This document shows positions 11,252-21,975 of a DNA stretch of 64,000 bases, piece by piece. The stretch covers positions 58,162,938-58,226,937 of the forward strand of contig CM067322.1 in assembly GCA_034231615.1 (NCBI GenBank), read 5' to 3'. The position numbers and the translations under genes were made by a program. The notes under the pieces were generated by a model. It had not been told where the DNA came from. It searched no databases and saw nothing but the letters and a program-made list of their open reading frames with translations. How positions within the stretch are numbered: position 1 is the first letter of the stretch; each line of letters opens with the position of its first letter. The DNA is from Meghimatium bilineatum (taxonomy: Eukaryota; Mollusca; Gastropoda; Stylommatophora; Philomycidae).

Positions 11252-11765
11252 CTCTGCATCAATCTTTCATATCAGGCAATCATTTCAATTTGTTTTTCTC
11301 ATTACATTCTCTTTCCAAGTTTTTTGTAGAGCTTTTTTTAATGCTCTTTTGTACACTTTAAATCTTCCGAAAGGAAATCGAAGATAAGAGTTAGAAAATT
11401 CAATATAAATAAATATTTTTTTTTAAATAAAGAAACATTGTGATAGAAGATTGATTTTCAAGATAACAAATTATTGTCTGCTACAGAAAATGTTTTTTTT
11501 TTCGCTCTCAGCGAATTTTGTTATATTTTGTAGCAACAATTTGTGACTGCGGTATCTGCACCACTTGATCTCACACATTAACTGGCGGGAAAAGTCTGGA
11601 AGATTCACCAGTGACTCCTCTGATCAACAATCATACAACTGCACACTTCTGGTAAATAACATGAATATATAGTCAACCTTTCCTCGGCTGGAAGTCCCAC
11701 TGTATTTTATCTAAAAAATTACGTTGCGTTGTTACACCTTAGTCTAAAAAAAAACCCCACACATA
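11252..11765. other. No gene seen
   Basis: AT-rich, several homopolymer T runs, nothing recognised. Confidence 0.5.
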
Positions 11766-11945
11766 CACGGTTGTAATGCTGTTTTCTGAATATGAAATAC
11801 CTCTCCCACACACCTTTATAATATGGTCTTCTGAATATGAAATATCTTCCTTACACAACGTTGTATTGTGGTCTTCTGAATATGAAATATCTCCCCCACA
11901 CACCGTTGTAATGTGTTCTTCAGAATATGAAATATTCCCACTCAC
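11766..11945. repeat. Minisatellite, 45-bp unit, 4 copies
   Basis: CTGAATATGAAAT recurs with exact 45-bp spacing (starts near 11786, 11831, 11876, 11921). Each is followed by a pyrimidine-rich CCCACACACC block and GTTGTAATGTGGTCTT. The repeat opens a 15-residue periodic frame on both strands, which I do not regard as a gene. Confidence 0.92.
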
Positions 11946-12099
11946 ACACGACATACAACCAGACACACATCTGTACGAAAAGATACAAGAGTTATATAGT
12001 TCACTATTTATGAGGATCTAAACACACACAACGCAATTCCGTAAAAACTAAAAGAAAAGGAAAATAGTAAAATTATGATATTGAGTGTGTCCACAAACT

Positions 12100-12421
12100 A
12101 TGTCAATAATTAGGGGTGGGGGATGGAGTCTGAAAAGGTTTGACAATTGTAGAAAGTGGGAAAGTGAGTTGACCACATTGACGTGAACAATACTGTTTTC
12201 ATATACCAATTAAATTGTTTGAATTCGAAAAATATTTCTAAAAATCTGAAATACTATAGGTTATTTTTCGTCTTTTTTCAGCTAACAAAACTTGTAAGGG
12301 AGAGTGGTATGGAAAATAAGAGGAGGGGAGAGGCTTAGATATGTTTTGACATAAATACTCTGCTGGTGGGCCCCAGAATTCTTGGAATTTTTTTTAAGCA
12401 GGGGGGGGGGGGTGTCAAATT
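12100..12421. repeat. Dispersed G-run repeat (relative at 21270-21510)
   Basis: Shares ordered similarity with 21270-21510: a G-rich start, a block around ACCAATTAAATTGTTT (ACCAATTAAATGGTTTT in the other copy), TCTAAAAAT, a GGGGAG/GGAGGG stretch, AATTCTTGG, and a long G run. Diverged, non-coding, class unknown. Confidence 0.55.
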
Positions 12422-12513
12422 TTGACACCATTTATGTACATTAGTTGTCTCATATATAGCAAGATAATATTGACACCATTTATGTACATTAGTGGTATCT
12501 CATATATCGCAAG
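12422..12513. repeat. Tandem duplication, 48-bp period
   Basis: TTGACACCATTTATGTACAT followed by TAGTNG(TA)TCTCATATATNGCAAGA occurs twice, starting near 12422 and 12470. The preceding AAATTTTGACACC is a third partial match. Confidence 0.85.
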
Positions 12514-13518
12514 AGCATTTACGGAGCTCAGCGTAATGTTGGTTATCCAGTTCCAGAGAATCAAAATATGAAACTATTGAAACTTATTTTCATGTTTTGT
12601 GCCAAAAGACACACATATCGCCAAATAAATCGCTAACTTCATTTATGGCACACAGATTGGAAAATAGTTCCTGTTTATTCATTTTCATCATTTAAATTAA
12701 TGATATATTGCAAATACAAATATGTTATACTAGATCAAGGGTTCTCAATCTTTTTAGACGACGATCACCGCCCACGTGTAATAATGTGTTTGCGAGTGCT
12801 ATACTATCTAATAGCATGAAAGGGAAAGCGAAAGTGAATGTGAAAACTGGCCATAATTTCTTTCATCTTTACTATACCGTACACACTCACTGCTCCTCTC
12901 TTTCCCCCATAATGATGAATAGTAACATTATTTTTTTGGGTTTGTACAACAAATTTTGAAATGTAAAGGGAACATATAATCATTAGTAATGGTTAACATA
13001 TTTTAACTCATGTAGTGCGAGCAGTGTAAATAACAGTGTAAATATAATTCCGCTGATATTTTCCTGAAGATGAATAGAACTGTGCACTGTTGTTTAGTAT
13101 TTATTTCTTTTATTTTTAAAGTTTCCATTTTCTTGTAAAAACACTTGAAGATAAAACCTTTAGGCATGGATGCCCTAAGATAAATCGTGCTGTTAAACTC
13201 ATCAAGGAAATTGATTTTCACGGATTACTCCAATTATCCGTACTAAATCGGATTGGATCAGCTCTAGAAATAAGAGTGGAAATTTAAAAAAACATTACTT
13301 TATTGTAAGAGGCAAGCAGATATTAAATTTTGTAAAGTAATCTCCAACTTAAACAAATGTCTTAAGCCCTGAGAGATGTGCAAATTCCTGAAACATATAG
13401 AAGTAATCGATTTTAAAATGTGTGATACCAAAAGAATCAAAACTGCGATGCGGTTAATGTTAACCTTGTTCACAATCGGTTTTGTTTCAGCAAATTGAAA
13501 TACATGTAGTCTATACTA
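12514..13518. other. No gene seen
   Basis: Unassigned sequence. CAAGGGTTCTCAATC at 12736 looks like one hAT terminal repeat, but no partner end was found. Confidence 0.45.
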
Positions 13519-13732
13519 TACTGTTTCCCAACGTGGGGCCTACGTTCCTCATGGAGGAAAATTTGATTGTTCGAGGGGGGGGGGCAATGCGAATGTTATA
13601 ATTAGCTTTCATGTAGGGAAAAATTCAATTTTTTATGTTTAAAAATTTGTTATATGTTATATAGTGGGGAATCTGAATTTTAGAAAGATTTAGGTGGAGC
13701 ATGGTAAAGAAAAACTAATGGGAAACACGGCT
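13519..13732. mobile_element. Short hAT-like element
   Basis: Left end contains CTGTTTCCCAACGTGG and the right end, read from the other strand, GTGTTTCCCATTAG. These are typical of hAT-type ends with CAGTGTTTCCC. The flanks CTATACTA (13511-13518) and CTATACTC (13733-13740) match at 7 of 8 positions. An internal run of eleven or so G follows GTTCGA. No coding sequence. Confidence 0.6.
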
Positions 13733-13984
13733 CTATACTCACTATTTGATGATAATAACCATATTTTGTGCTCGATGCCCTTCTACATGCGATGTTTACA
13801 ATAAAATAGTACTCTACTTGCAATACTTACAATAAAAAATACTCTAAACTTTTCATGAGCAACTAATAATTCAAAACACAACACACAAGCAAGAACATAT
13901 TCTTCCAATAATAATAACAATAATAACGTTCATATTGTTTATTTTTACTTTGTATTTTATTATAATTTTGTACAGAAACAAGGA

Positions 13985-14075
13985 TATCCATATCCTAAGC
14001 CCATAACCCGTCAGGGTAGTAGGTATATGCTTATCACACTGGGTTCACGAATACGCAGTCATCCGTCGATTTCTA
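13985..14075 (-). mobile_element. LINE-W 3' end
   Basis: AAGCCCATAACCCGTCAGGG with GTAGTAGGTAT matches the 3' end of LINE-W copies at 21728, 34990, 43700 and 51765. In the longer copies the minus strand encodes the ORF2 C-terminus ending VPLRP. Confidence 0.6.
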
Positions 14076-14299
14076 TTTCTGTGCAACTTGCGGTTTGAAG
14101 ATGACATTGATCTTATGAGAAAGAACAGTGTGAAAGAACATTAAAAGAACTTATTTTTTCAAAAACGTGAGGAAAAAATTAATAACTCATGCTATAGAAA
14201 TAAACATAGAGAAAGGCAAAAATAATAACAAGCAGATGTGATAATATGACTCCAGTTAATATCTGGGTGAATTAATAGAAACGATAAGAAGGTGATACC

Positions 14300-15055
14300 T
14301 TTACATATTTAGGATCTTATATAAGTAGCGATGGAAGCTCTAACAAAGAAATAAAATTAGACTTGACTGCAATGTCCAGATTAAATGTCATATGAAAGAG
14401 TAGAATAAGTACAGCAGTAAAGATAAACCTGTATAAATCTCTAATAGCTACTAATGAGTGCTACGTATTCTTGTGTACAGATATAACAGTTGGACAATTA
14501 CAGTGAAAATAGAGAGAATAATACACACTTTTATAAACAAATGTTGCAAACCAATATTGCACATCCATTAATCAAAACATAAAATCAACATATACGTGAG
14601 AAACAAAATTAATACTCCTGCAGATCAACAAAAACATGACGCGGTAGTGGTAAAACGTTACAAACTTTTATGGTTTGGCCACATTATGAGGAACGATTCC
14701 CTTTCCAAAATTATCCTGCAGGAAATAGTTAAAGTTGGAAGAAAAAAAGGAGCAAATAAAGTATGGATTGTTAATATAAGGAATGGACAGGATTATGATT
14801 CTTCACACTCAAATAAGGAGCTGAGAACGAAGAAGTATAACGGGATTTTTGTTTTGATGTATCCAGGGTGGCATCCCTACGATCCTGAAGGGCCATGAGT
14901 ATGATGATGATGATCTTCAGCGATGCAGATTTTTGAGGGAAATTTCCAACCTCTTCATTCCTTGTTGTTGTCTGTCCATGATATTCTTTGACCCCTCTAA
15001 TTAACTTTCGATTGTTCCTTGTAATATCGTTTCTGGCACGGAATTTGGTCGGCAT
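14300..15055 (+). mobile_element. LINE-W-like fragments
   Basis: Plus strand carries FTYLGSYISSDGSSNKEIK near 14310, then VVVKRYKLLWFGHIMRNDS and SKIILQEIVKVGRKKG near 14650-14740. This is the GHIMR-type region of a non-LTR ORF2. From about 14860 to 15055 the sequence is better explained by a LINE-W 3' end in the opposite orientation. Several frames are broken; two fragments are probably joined here. Confidence 0.55.
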
Positions 15056-15339
15056 ACATGTGCAAACTATGCGATTTTTCTCGTTTCATTATTGAACGTA
15101 GTGGTTCTTGGAGACATTTATGTATCTCTTTTATTTCTTACGTACACATATGTCTTATGTTCTCTATAGAAGATGCACAGAATTCGTCTATAACATTTGT
15201 ATTCGATGGCTTGCGACCGTCACTCCATATCACCAGTAAGTGTTCAATTCTCAAACCACATAACAGAAAGCACTAGTGAGTTACAACGTTTTATTTTCAC
15301 TCTAACATAGATCTTGCTTTTCTAAATTAAATTTAACCT

Positions 15340-16215
15340 TTACATAGCATCTAAGGCCATCTCCAGCCTTATCTTGAACTCTGATGCGCATTTTCTATCT
15401 TTGCATATGCAGTACCCGAGGTATTTGAATGGATTCACTTCCTCAAGCTTCTGCACATTCATCATGATATTGGCTTGTACCTGTGTGCCCTTCTGTTAAC
15501 CAAGATCATAATCTTTTTGGTGCTGATCTCCATTCCGTGTTTTCTGGTCACTTTTTCCAAGTTTGCCGTTAACTCGTGAAGTTCTTTTTCTCTCCCTGCT
15601 ATAAGATAAATCATAAATATAATCAGCCTAAATTGCAGATAGCGCGAACCTGAAAGGTCTCTTGTATTCTGTGCTTTAAGTATTAGGTATTAAGTATGTT
15701 GCTTATCCTCTTTTCACATCGGACACGTCCATAGGTGCTCAGATCTACGCTTCAGTAAATCTGTCATGGTATAACGGCTGATGGTTCCGGTTTTATGTTG
15801 GTTCACTTCTCTTTTTTGAAATCTTTGCCAGGGGTTCTCTACAGGCCACGCCCATCCTCACTCCCAATTTGCACATTCTCGATATTGACTCATGCTCATT
15901 CATCTCAAAATCCTCTGATCGTGATGGATTCACGAAGAGCAATGAGTATGTCTGCTCGGTCCATGTGCTCTAGGTATATGTTGAAAGGTACTAGAATCAT
16001 TATGCATCCTTGTCGAACTCCCACGTGTTTTTAAAGAATTGTATGGTTAATTGTATTATTTGATAAGACAGCATTACTTGCGTTTCTGTAAAATGATTTA
16101 TCAATGTCACTGATGTTATTGTATCAATGGCAGTAAAATAAATGTTCTCAGTATGTGCCACAGACTGTCATGCTAGAAGCGGTCAAAGGCTTTTGTGTGT
16201 ATAGCAAGGTTATAT
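15340..16215 (-). mobile_element. LINE-W-like ORF2 remnant, interrupted
   Basis: Minus strand from 16.2 kb leftward: AFDRF-HDSLWHILRTF, then the RT box HVGVRQGCIMILVPFNIYLE. An insertion of an I-type LINE fragment (15682-15963) interrupts it. It resumes with IAGREKELHELTANLEKVT, KHGMEISTKKIMILVN and LEEVNPFKYLGYCICKDRK, ending MALDAM. Frameshifts and stops show it is dead. Confidence 0.7.
15682..15963 (-). mobile_element. I-type LINE 3' fragment nested in LINE-W
   Basis: Minus strand reads MDRADILIALRE, then CKLGVRMGVACRE, then NQHKTGTISRYTMTDLLKR and SEHLWTCP. These align in order with the C-terminus of the intact I-type LINE at 22248-24362 (MDRADVLNSLRD, DQGLRCGVARGE, NQHRTGTVSRSVMADTLKE, SEQLWMCPVC). 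The left edge has a CTTAATACCTAATAC-like tail on the minus strand. Flanks TGTGCTTTAAGT (15670-15681) and TGTGCTCTAGGT (15964-15975) are a plausible 12-bp duplication with two mismatches. Confidence 0.75.
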
Positions 16216-16218
16216 AGA

Positions 16219-16828
16219 CTAGTGATTCCCAATGTAAGACATATGACCTCCGTGGGGATCCCATCAATTTCGTCACAGAACAGTTGCTTTTTGAACGATA
16301 TATAAAAAATATAAATATCCTAATACTAAGCCTTGAGATAAATGATAAAATATTATTTTAATCGAAATAGGTTAAAATTAAGTTTTATAAGAGAGATAAA
16401 TCCAATGAGTCAACGTTTCTACCACAAGGCCTTGGTCGAACCGTTGACTGTGTATTTGTCTTTCTTGTAAAACTTAATTTTAACCCTTTTTCCATTATCA
16501 AAAAAATCCTCTTTTACCACATAGTAGTTTTAATAGTTTTCGGAAGAAACTTTTACAAACACTGCTAACAGTCAGTAAACTTACTGTGTGGGTTACGAAG
16601 TCAACTGTTTTAAAAATCCTGCACTTTAAAAAAAATGACTTTTGAGGTGTGAAGAGTAGAATTACTCAGCAGCAATTTGATGTCAACAGCAACAATAACT
16701 ACAGTATTTCTTTCATTTTTACTAAGCCGATATGATCAATATGTTATGTTTTTTTGGGGTTGTTTTTTAAATTGTATTTTAGGTTCTAGGACACACACAC
16801 AAAAAACTGTCCGATAGGGAACCACTTA
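16219..16828. mobile_element. hAT-like element remnant
   Basis: Left end TAGTGATTCCCAATG and right end (opposite strand) TAAGTGGTTCCCTATCGG resemble hAT CAGTGGTTCCC termini. A clear target duplication was not found, so limits are approximate. A strong palindrome lies inside (16370-16485). No transposase coding seen. Confidence 0.45.
16370..16485 (+). repeat. 116-bp hairpin / palindrome
   Basis: The left arm 16370-16415 and right arm 16442-16485 are reverse complements over 32 outer positions. Three differences there each become G-U pairs in plus-strand RNA. A further 8-bp AGTCAACG/CGTTGACT match follows inside. The centre holds AAGGCCTT with partly paired flanks. Could be a foldback transposon, a precursor-like RNA hairpin, or part of the surrounding hAT-like element. 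Confidence 0.85.
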
Positions 16829-17129
16829 GGTGGGGGTGGGGGGAACTACTAATATAGAAGATACTCTAACTTATATACATATATGTTGAAAGATAACTAG
16901 TGTAACGGACACATTGGTTGAGGTAAGAGACCCCCCCCCCCCTCGCCTTCTCACTTGGGATGTACCGCAACAGATAAAATAGCTTGCAATATCCCGCCTA
17001 GGGCCGAATTAACACCTTCGAGTACCCTAAATACTTTAGCATTTTGGTTCCCTCTCCCCTCTCACAATGCATATATATGCTTCATTATTTTATAGGTCTA
17101 ACATAATAGCAATAGTCAAAGTATTGAGT
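16829..17129. other. No gene seen
   Basis: Contains a C run near 16930. Nothing recognised. Confidence 0.5.
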
Positions 17130-17310
17130 AAGGTAATGGAGCTTCCGATGAAGTCAGACCTAGAAAACGATGGACCACCGAAATAAAAGAGGCGAAAAAT
17201 TTCACAATATACTCAGCACACACTACGGCCATCTACAGTACACTCTTTTACCTTTGACGCTGAAAGTCAAGGAAGGGTTTAGAGAAGAGATATAATAACC
17301 TCCAATATAA
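17130..17310 (+). mobile_element. LINE-G 3' end
   Basis: GTCAGACCTAGAAAACGATG, then ACCACCGAAATAAAAGAGGC, then CACAATATACTCAGCACAC match the C-terminal and 3' end of LINE-G at 52.6 and 55.0 kb. The GATA tail is reduced to AGAGATATAATAA. Confidence 0.7.
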
Positions 17311-17341
17311 AGAACGTAACCAATATGAAAACCACAGTCTA

Positions 17342-17488
17342 TTGTATAAAAATCACCTTAAACAGACTAAACAACTAGGTACGTGGGGTCTTGTATAAAA
17401 ATCCCCTTAAAAAGACGAAACAACTAGGTACGTGGGGTCTTGTTTAAAAATCCCCTTAAACATACTATACAACTAGGTACATGGGGTC
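17342..17488. repeat. Minisatellite, 49-bp unit, 3 copies
   Basis: Three consecutive copies of a unit beginning TTGTATAAAAATCCCCTTAA and ending AACTAGGTACGTGGGGTC (17342-17390, 17391-17439, 17440-17488). Copies differ by a few bases each. Confidence 0.92.
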
Positions 17489-17559
17489 TTTGGGGGGCAG
17501 CTTAAGTGGAAATATTTGAACCTCATGGAGCGCTGAAGTATTATGTCATGTTTTATAGG

Positions 17560-17720
17560 CCTAGAGAAGTGATATTACTGTTGCTTCGTAAACTATGAGC
17601 TTGTTGGTAGTTGTTATTCCCCTTCTGGCACATACATTTGTGTTTAGTCTTCTAAATGTTACACTAGCTGTTCCTATTCTGTTGTTTACCGTGTCGATGT
17701 TTATAGCTTTTAAATATTGT
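17560..17720 (-). mobile_element. LINE ORF2 fragment
   Basis: Minus strand encodes INIDTVNNRIGTASVTFRRL then RRGITTTNKLIVYEATVIS, the post-RT region of a non-LTR ORF2 (variable head, then K--VY-A-V). Family not determined. Confidence 0.55.
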
Positions 17721-18239
17721 AAATAAGGGATGCAACCATATAATTATGTAAATGTAACTTGAAAAGGTGGGAAAGAGTTAACAAAGGGAAGTAAATTGTG
17801 TAACCGGAGGTTGTGGTGAGTGGATTACGATAACTGCGCCTTCTATTATCTATTTTTTGATGGTTGTAAAGTTCTACAATAACAAATTTGGACTAACACC
17901 TGCAGTTTAAAGGAACGCATCGCATTATAGGAGGTACATTTTACTTAACCTTTTCATCCAGGCCAATCAGGAAAAACTCTGAGCGAATTTCCGGACAAGG
18001 AGAATAACTCCACGAAAATAAGAAGTGTGCAAGAAAATGATTAAAAAATACAATTTGCAATCAATTTTTATCGTGCAATGTCCAATGTACAGATAAATGG
18101 AAGAGATACTCATAAGAGAACATATCTTTGTGAATGTTATGTAAGACAGGTGTATTTGTCTTGTAAAACTCTAGAGGGGAAAATTGAGCACCAGTTTCAT
18201 TTACGTGTATCAATTTGTTTGTTGATAAATTTTCAAATG

Positions 18240-18578
18240 AATATCTGCAAAGCAGTTAATTTGGGGTTGTCATTATTTTTTATGGTATTTTATTTTTTTC
18301 TACTATTTTATGGCAGTGTGTCCTGATATAACCTAATTAGACATTGTTGTCCGCTGGCTGAAAGAGGCACACCTCTCCAAAAGAGAGAGGAGAGGTAAAC
18401 CCGTTAACTACCTACCTGCAGAGCAGTCATTATTTATGTTTTATGGGCCCTTGTGACCTCTAGTACTTTTTGGTTGTGCGTCCTGATATAGCCTACTTGG
18501 ACATTGTCTGCTAGTTGAAAGGGGCGCGTCTCTCCGAAGGAGAGGCAAACTCATCACGTACCTACTGCAAAGCAGTCT
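18240..18578. repeat. Tandem pair of about 150-bp repeats
   Basis: TGCAAAGCAGT-type junctions occur near 18246, 18418 and 18567. Between them two similar units each carry GTGTCCTGATATA (GCGTCCTGATATA), CCTA-TT-GACATTGT, then CTCTCC...GAGAGG and ACTACCTACCTGC-type sequence. Function unknown. Confidence 0.75.
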
Positions 18579-18599
18579 CTTTTGCATAGCATGACAACA

Positions 18600-18867
18600 C
18601 GATATCCTATGCCATCCTCCAGTTATTGCTACCTACGCATGAAAAACATATGGAAAACAACAGAATAGAAAAGAAAATGCTAATTCTAAGAACCTTTATT
18701 TTTCCTGTTGCAACATACGACTGTGAAAAATGGACCCTAGGTAAAACATCGGCAAAGAAGATCAACGCATTTGAGAGGAAAAGCTACAGAAAGATACTTC
18801 GAATATCATGGAAGGAAAAATGGAGAAACTAAGATATTATAAACATACTGAAAATGCCAGAGTGTTG

Positions 18868-18905
<38 letters not shown>

Positions 18906-19172
18906 GTTATTATTATTATTATACACAATAACAAACAGAAAACTACACCTGTTTGGTAATATAAAGAGACACAACTGTTTAGAATGACAAGTAATGGAGG
19001 GCAGAGCACCTGGGTGGAGGAGAAAGGGCAGACCAAGAAGACGATGGACTGACGACATTTAAGATAATATGAATACATCGTTGGAAAATGCAAGCCGCAT
19101 GGCTCAAGACAGAGAATGGTTCAATGAGTTCATTGGAAAGACAACGTTCTGGAGAGAATACGTCATATGACA
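18600..19172 (+). mobile_element. LINE-K 3' fragment with internal (TTA)n
   Basis: Plus frame: KKMLILRTFIFPVATYDCEK, KINAFERKSYRKILRISW, then a (TTA)n expansion at about 18868-18927 interrupting the region after the KCYRK-type motif. It resumes with RRRWTDDI-DNMNTSLENAS and AQDREWFNEFIGKTTFWREY. The C-terminus agrees with the copy at 59.1-59.35 kb. Confidence 0.8.
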
Positions 19173-20627
19173 ACAACACCCATGTCTGCCCTGCTGAACT
19201 TGTCCTTTCATTAAACTTCTTTGAGTTCGATGGTTCCTTATTCGACCCGATCAGTGGTGTAGCCATGAGAACCAAAATGGACCCAAGTTATGCTCGCCTC
19301 TTTATACGTTATCTTGAGCACCTCATCTTCTTCAGTTTTCAGTGTCCGATTCCCCATTTGCACATTGATGGCGGTGTTGGAGTCATGGACATGGCTGGAG
19401 AATATTTTTTTACTACTTCATGTCATTCGTCAGCAAATTCAATCGCTCCATCAAAATTACTTTTGCAATCTTCTCTCCTTCTGTCACTTTCCTGAAAATC
19501 TCTTTCTCCATTGGGCCTACTTCTCTCCTTACCTCTGTTTATTACAAACCTATCAACTCTCACACTCTTCCTTCTTTTTATTCTCTGCTCTTCTTCCTAA
19601 CCTCGCTCATGCCGTGACTTCCTTCCATTTTCCCAACTTCTGCGCCTTCATCACCTCTTCTGTTTCCATTCTGAATTTTTTTTTAGCACGTCCACGACAC
19701 GTTCGACTACTTCTACCGCCGTTTGTACCCGGATAATGTACTCCCTTCTGCTTTTCGACGTGTTATCTCAATCTCCAATGCTTGTGCCTTATCGCGCATC
19801 CCTCGACCCTCCCCACTTTTGCGCCCCCCAAATTGATCCTCCCTTTCCATCCTCACAATATTCCTGCCCTTATGATCCTCCTCCGTGATGTCTCCATTGT
19901 CACGTCTGACCCCTCACCAAAGCAACATTTCCCCGTCCTCGTATAGCTTTTCTCAGGTACAGGAACTTGTCGGATACTCTGGTGCACTGTCACCTTCCGT
20001 GCTCTCTCCTGACACTTACCCATTCTCCCGCCCATGCCTTACTGATCTATATTACTTGTTCTAGGCCTCGTCTATCCAGTTTCCCAAGTCTGTGTTTCAT
20101 ATATACCCCTCATTTATTTGTGAGTTCCGTAACTTCGTGTATGTTATAGTTTTCAAACGATGCAGCTTAAGATATATTTGGGAATCGGGTAGACTTCTAA
20201 CTGTCAGGTTCGCGGAACACTTGCGTGCTATCTCCAACCATGACTCAACTCCGGTAGCTCTTAATTTCAATAACTATTCCCCCCTGGGCAAACAGGACGT
20301 TTTGTTTTAGTCTACTGCCATTGTGTGGATCGCCAACGTTTCTGATTAGAAAACAGAGTGATTACAATATCTGTGCTCTTAAGCCCTCATGGTATTAACG
20401 AGACCCTATCCTTCAGCTTATCTCTCACAACCCTTCGTCAACCCTTTCTGAGCCCAATCTTTGCGCCCTGTCCTTTTACTGTCATTTTTCTGCGTTTTCA
20501 CTATAGGCCTAGTCCTTTGTGCGTTATACGTTTGGGCTTACTGCAGAGGTTTAGCCTCGACCGGCATCATACGGGTGCGGTTAAGGGGATTTGCTGTATG
20601 CGATATATGCGACGATGGATACACGTG
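19173..20627 (+). mobile_element. Penelope-like element remnant (RT + GIY-YIG)
   Basis: Begins inside the RT domain with NFFEFDGSLFDPISGVAMR and TKMDPSYARLFIRYLEHL, the Penelope-type motif around the G-AM-TKM-PSYA box. Later pieces include FYRRLYPDNVLPSAFRRV and, near 19.96 kb, RNLSDTLVHC, the linker box also found at 62.2 kb. The GIY-YIG nuclease region follows at 20.09-20.33 kb (FVYVIVFKRCSLRYIWESG, RFAEHLRAISNHDSTPVAL). In it the YIGETG loop is decayed to YIWESG. Many frameshifts; inactive. It abuts LINE-K on the left and LINE-E on the right. Confidence 0.8.
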
Positions 20628-21095
20628 GGATGAGAAAGAGTGTTCTGTAGAGCTATATAACTCCTATGCTAACCTATGGAAGCGAGTCTTGGACAGTAAA
20701 CAAACAGTAACGTGGAAAATTAGATGCAGTAGAGATGTAGTTCTATAGAAGAATGCCGAGAATATCATGCACTGCCAGGAAAACTAATGTGGGGGTTTTG
20801 AAAGAGTCAAATGCGAGACGGATCGTAATCAATAATATAAGAAAAATACAAAAAGCTACATTTTTTGTTTGTTGCTACCTTATGAGACAATGAGGTTTGG
20901 AGAGCATAGTCACAACAGGCACAATATTGAATACTAAAGAGACAGAGGGGCGACTAAGTGCGAAAATATTAGGCAGTTTAACAACCTGGCACGGCAGGAA
21001 ACAACAACGATCCTCATGCATAATACTGGAGATAGAGCGCTGTGAAGAACCATGATCGCCTACGCCAGCCGGTATGGCATCTGATGATGATGAGT
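20628..21095 (+). mobile_element. LINE-E 3' fragment
   Basis: Nucleotide-level relative of 33.11-33.57 kb: AGTGTTCTGTAGAGCTATAT, a stretch reading ESWTVNK, RRMPRISW-like and KTNVGVLKES pieces, then CCTACGCCAGCCGGTATGG with a TGATGATGATGA tail. Stops and shifts throughout. Confidence 0.75.
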
Positions 21096-21099
21096 ATAT

Positions 21100-21269
21100 T
21101 ATTTGTCTGTTGTCTCTCGCCATGATTAAGAAATTTCAATCGACACGTCGTCCGTCACTGTCTCGTTGTTAGTATGTTTTGTTTATAACATTGTAACATT
21201 TATACCTATTTCTGTTCTTGTTTACAAATCCAGTTTAGGGTAGGTTCTTTTCTGTTCATAATTTACGGC
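21100..21269. other. No gene seen
   Basis: Unassigned sequence between a LINE-E tail and the G-run repeat. Confidence 0.5.
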
Positions 21270-21510
21270 CACAAATAGAAGCGGGGGGGGGGTCTAAGAA
21301 CATTTAACGTCACCAACAGTATTTTATACACCAATTAAATGGTTTTAATGTGAAGAAATTGATTCTAAAAATTTGTAGGGGGAAAAACTCTACTTTTTAG
21401 TACTTTTTCAAAAAGATAATATGGAGGGAGGGGGGTGATAAAAATAATTTTACATAATTAAGCGGGGTTGGGGGGGGGGTCTCTGAATTCTTGGCTGTTG
21501 TTGACGGGTT
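21270..21510. repeat. Dispersed G-run repeat
   Basis: Diverged relative of 12100-12421 with several poly-G tracts (about 10 G near 21283 and again near 21470) and the shared blocks ACCAATTAAATGGTTTT and AATTCTTGG. Confidence 0.55.
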
Positions 21511-21727
21511 TGGTCAAAATGACACAAAATTGTTGATGTTATTTAAGAATAAGGTATAACCCTAATAATATATGCTAGTTATTTATTTTTATACTTCGAT
21601 ACATGCCTATGTCCTTTGGCTTTGCGTGGAGAAAGAGAAAAAACAAATGATTTTAATTGTGCGATTTATTTGTAAACCCCGGTTTTATGTCAAACTTTCC
21701 ACTTTCTTATCTATCTATCTATCTCTA

Positions 21728-21840
21728 AACACGCAACTCATCAGGGTAGTAGGGGTACCACTTTAGATGCATCAACATACAGTCCTCAAGTGATTGATAA
21801 TTATATCTCCGACGATGTGAACTATTAACTAAAAACATGT
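21728..21840 (-). mobile_element. LINE-W 3' end
   Basis: ACTCATCAGGGTAGTAGGGG and TACCACTTTAGATGCATCA match the LINE-W 3' terminus. It is preceded on the left by TATCTATCTATCTATC, the probable tail of this minus-strand copy. Confidence 0.6.
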
Positions 21841-21975
21841 GCTGAATTAGGCCTATGTAGACGTCCAGACTGCAAAGTCACCAGAGTTCAGACCGTTCAA
21901 GGCTTTGCAATAACACATAAATTGCTGGTTTAAGAAGCCGCACCTTGACTTAAAAGAGACTTTAATTATGATGAT

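Noticed and set aside
11739..11966. 15-residue periodic protein (Cys/Ser-rich) on the minus strand
   Set aside because: By-product of the 45-bp minisatellite; no start context or transcript-like structure.
12736..12800. Single hAT-like terminus CAAGGGTTCTCAATC
   Set aside because: No inverted partner or target duplication within reach, so no element could be delimited.
19853..20149. Several 60-100-codon frames in 19.2-20.6 kb as genes
   Set aside because: They are out-of-frame pieces of the Penelope-like remnant.
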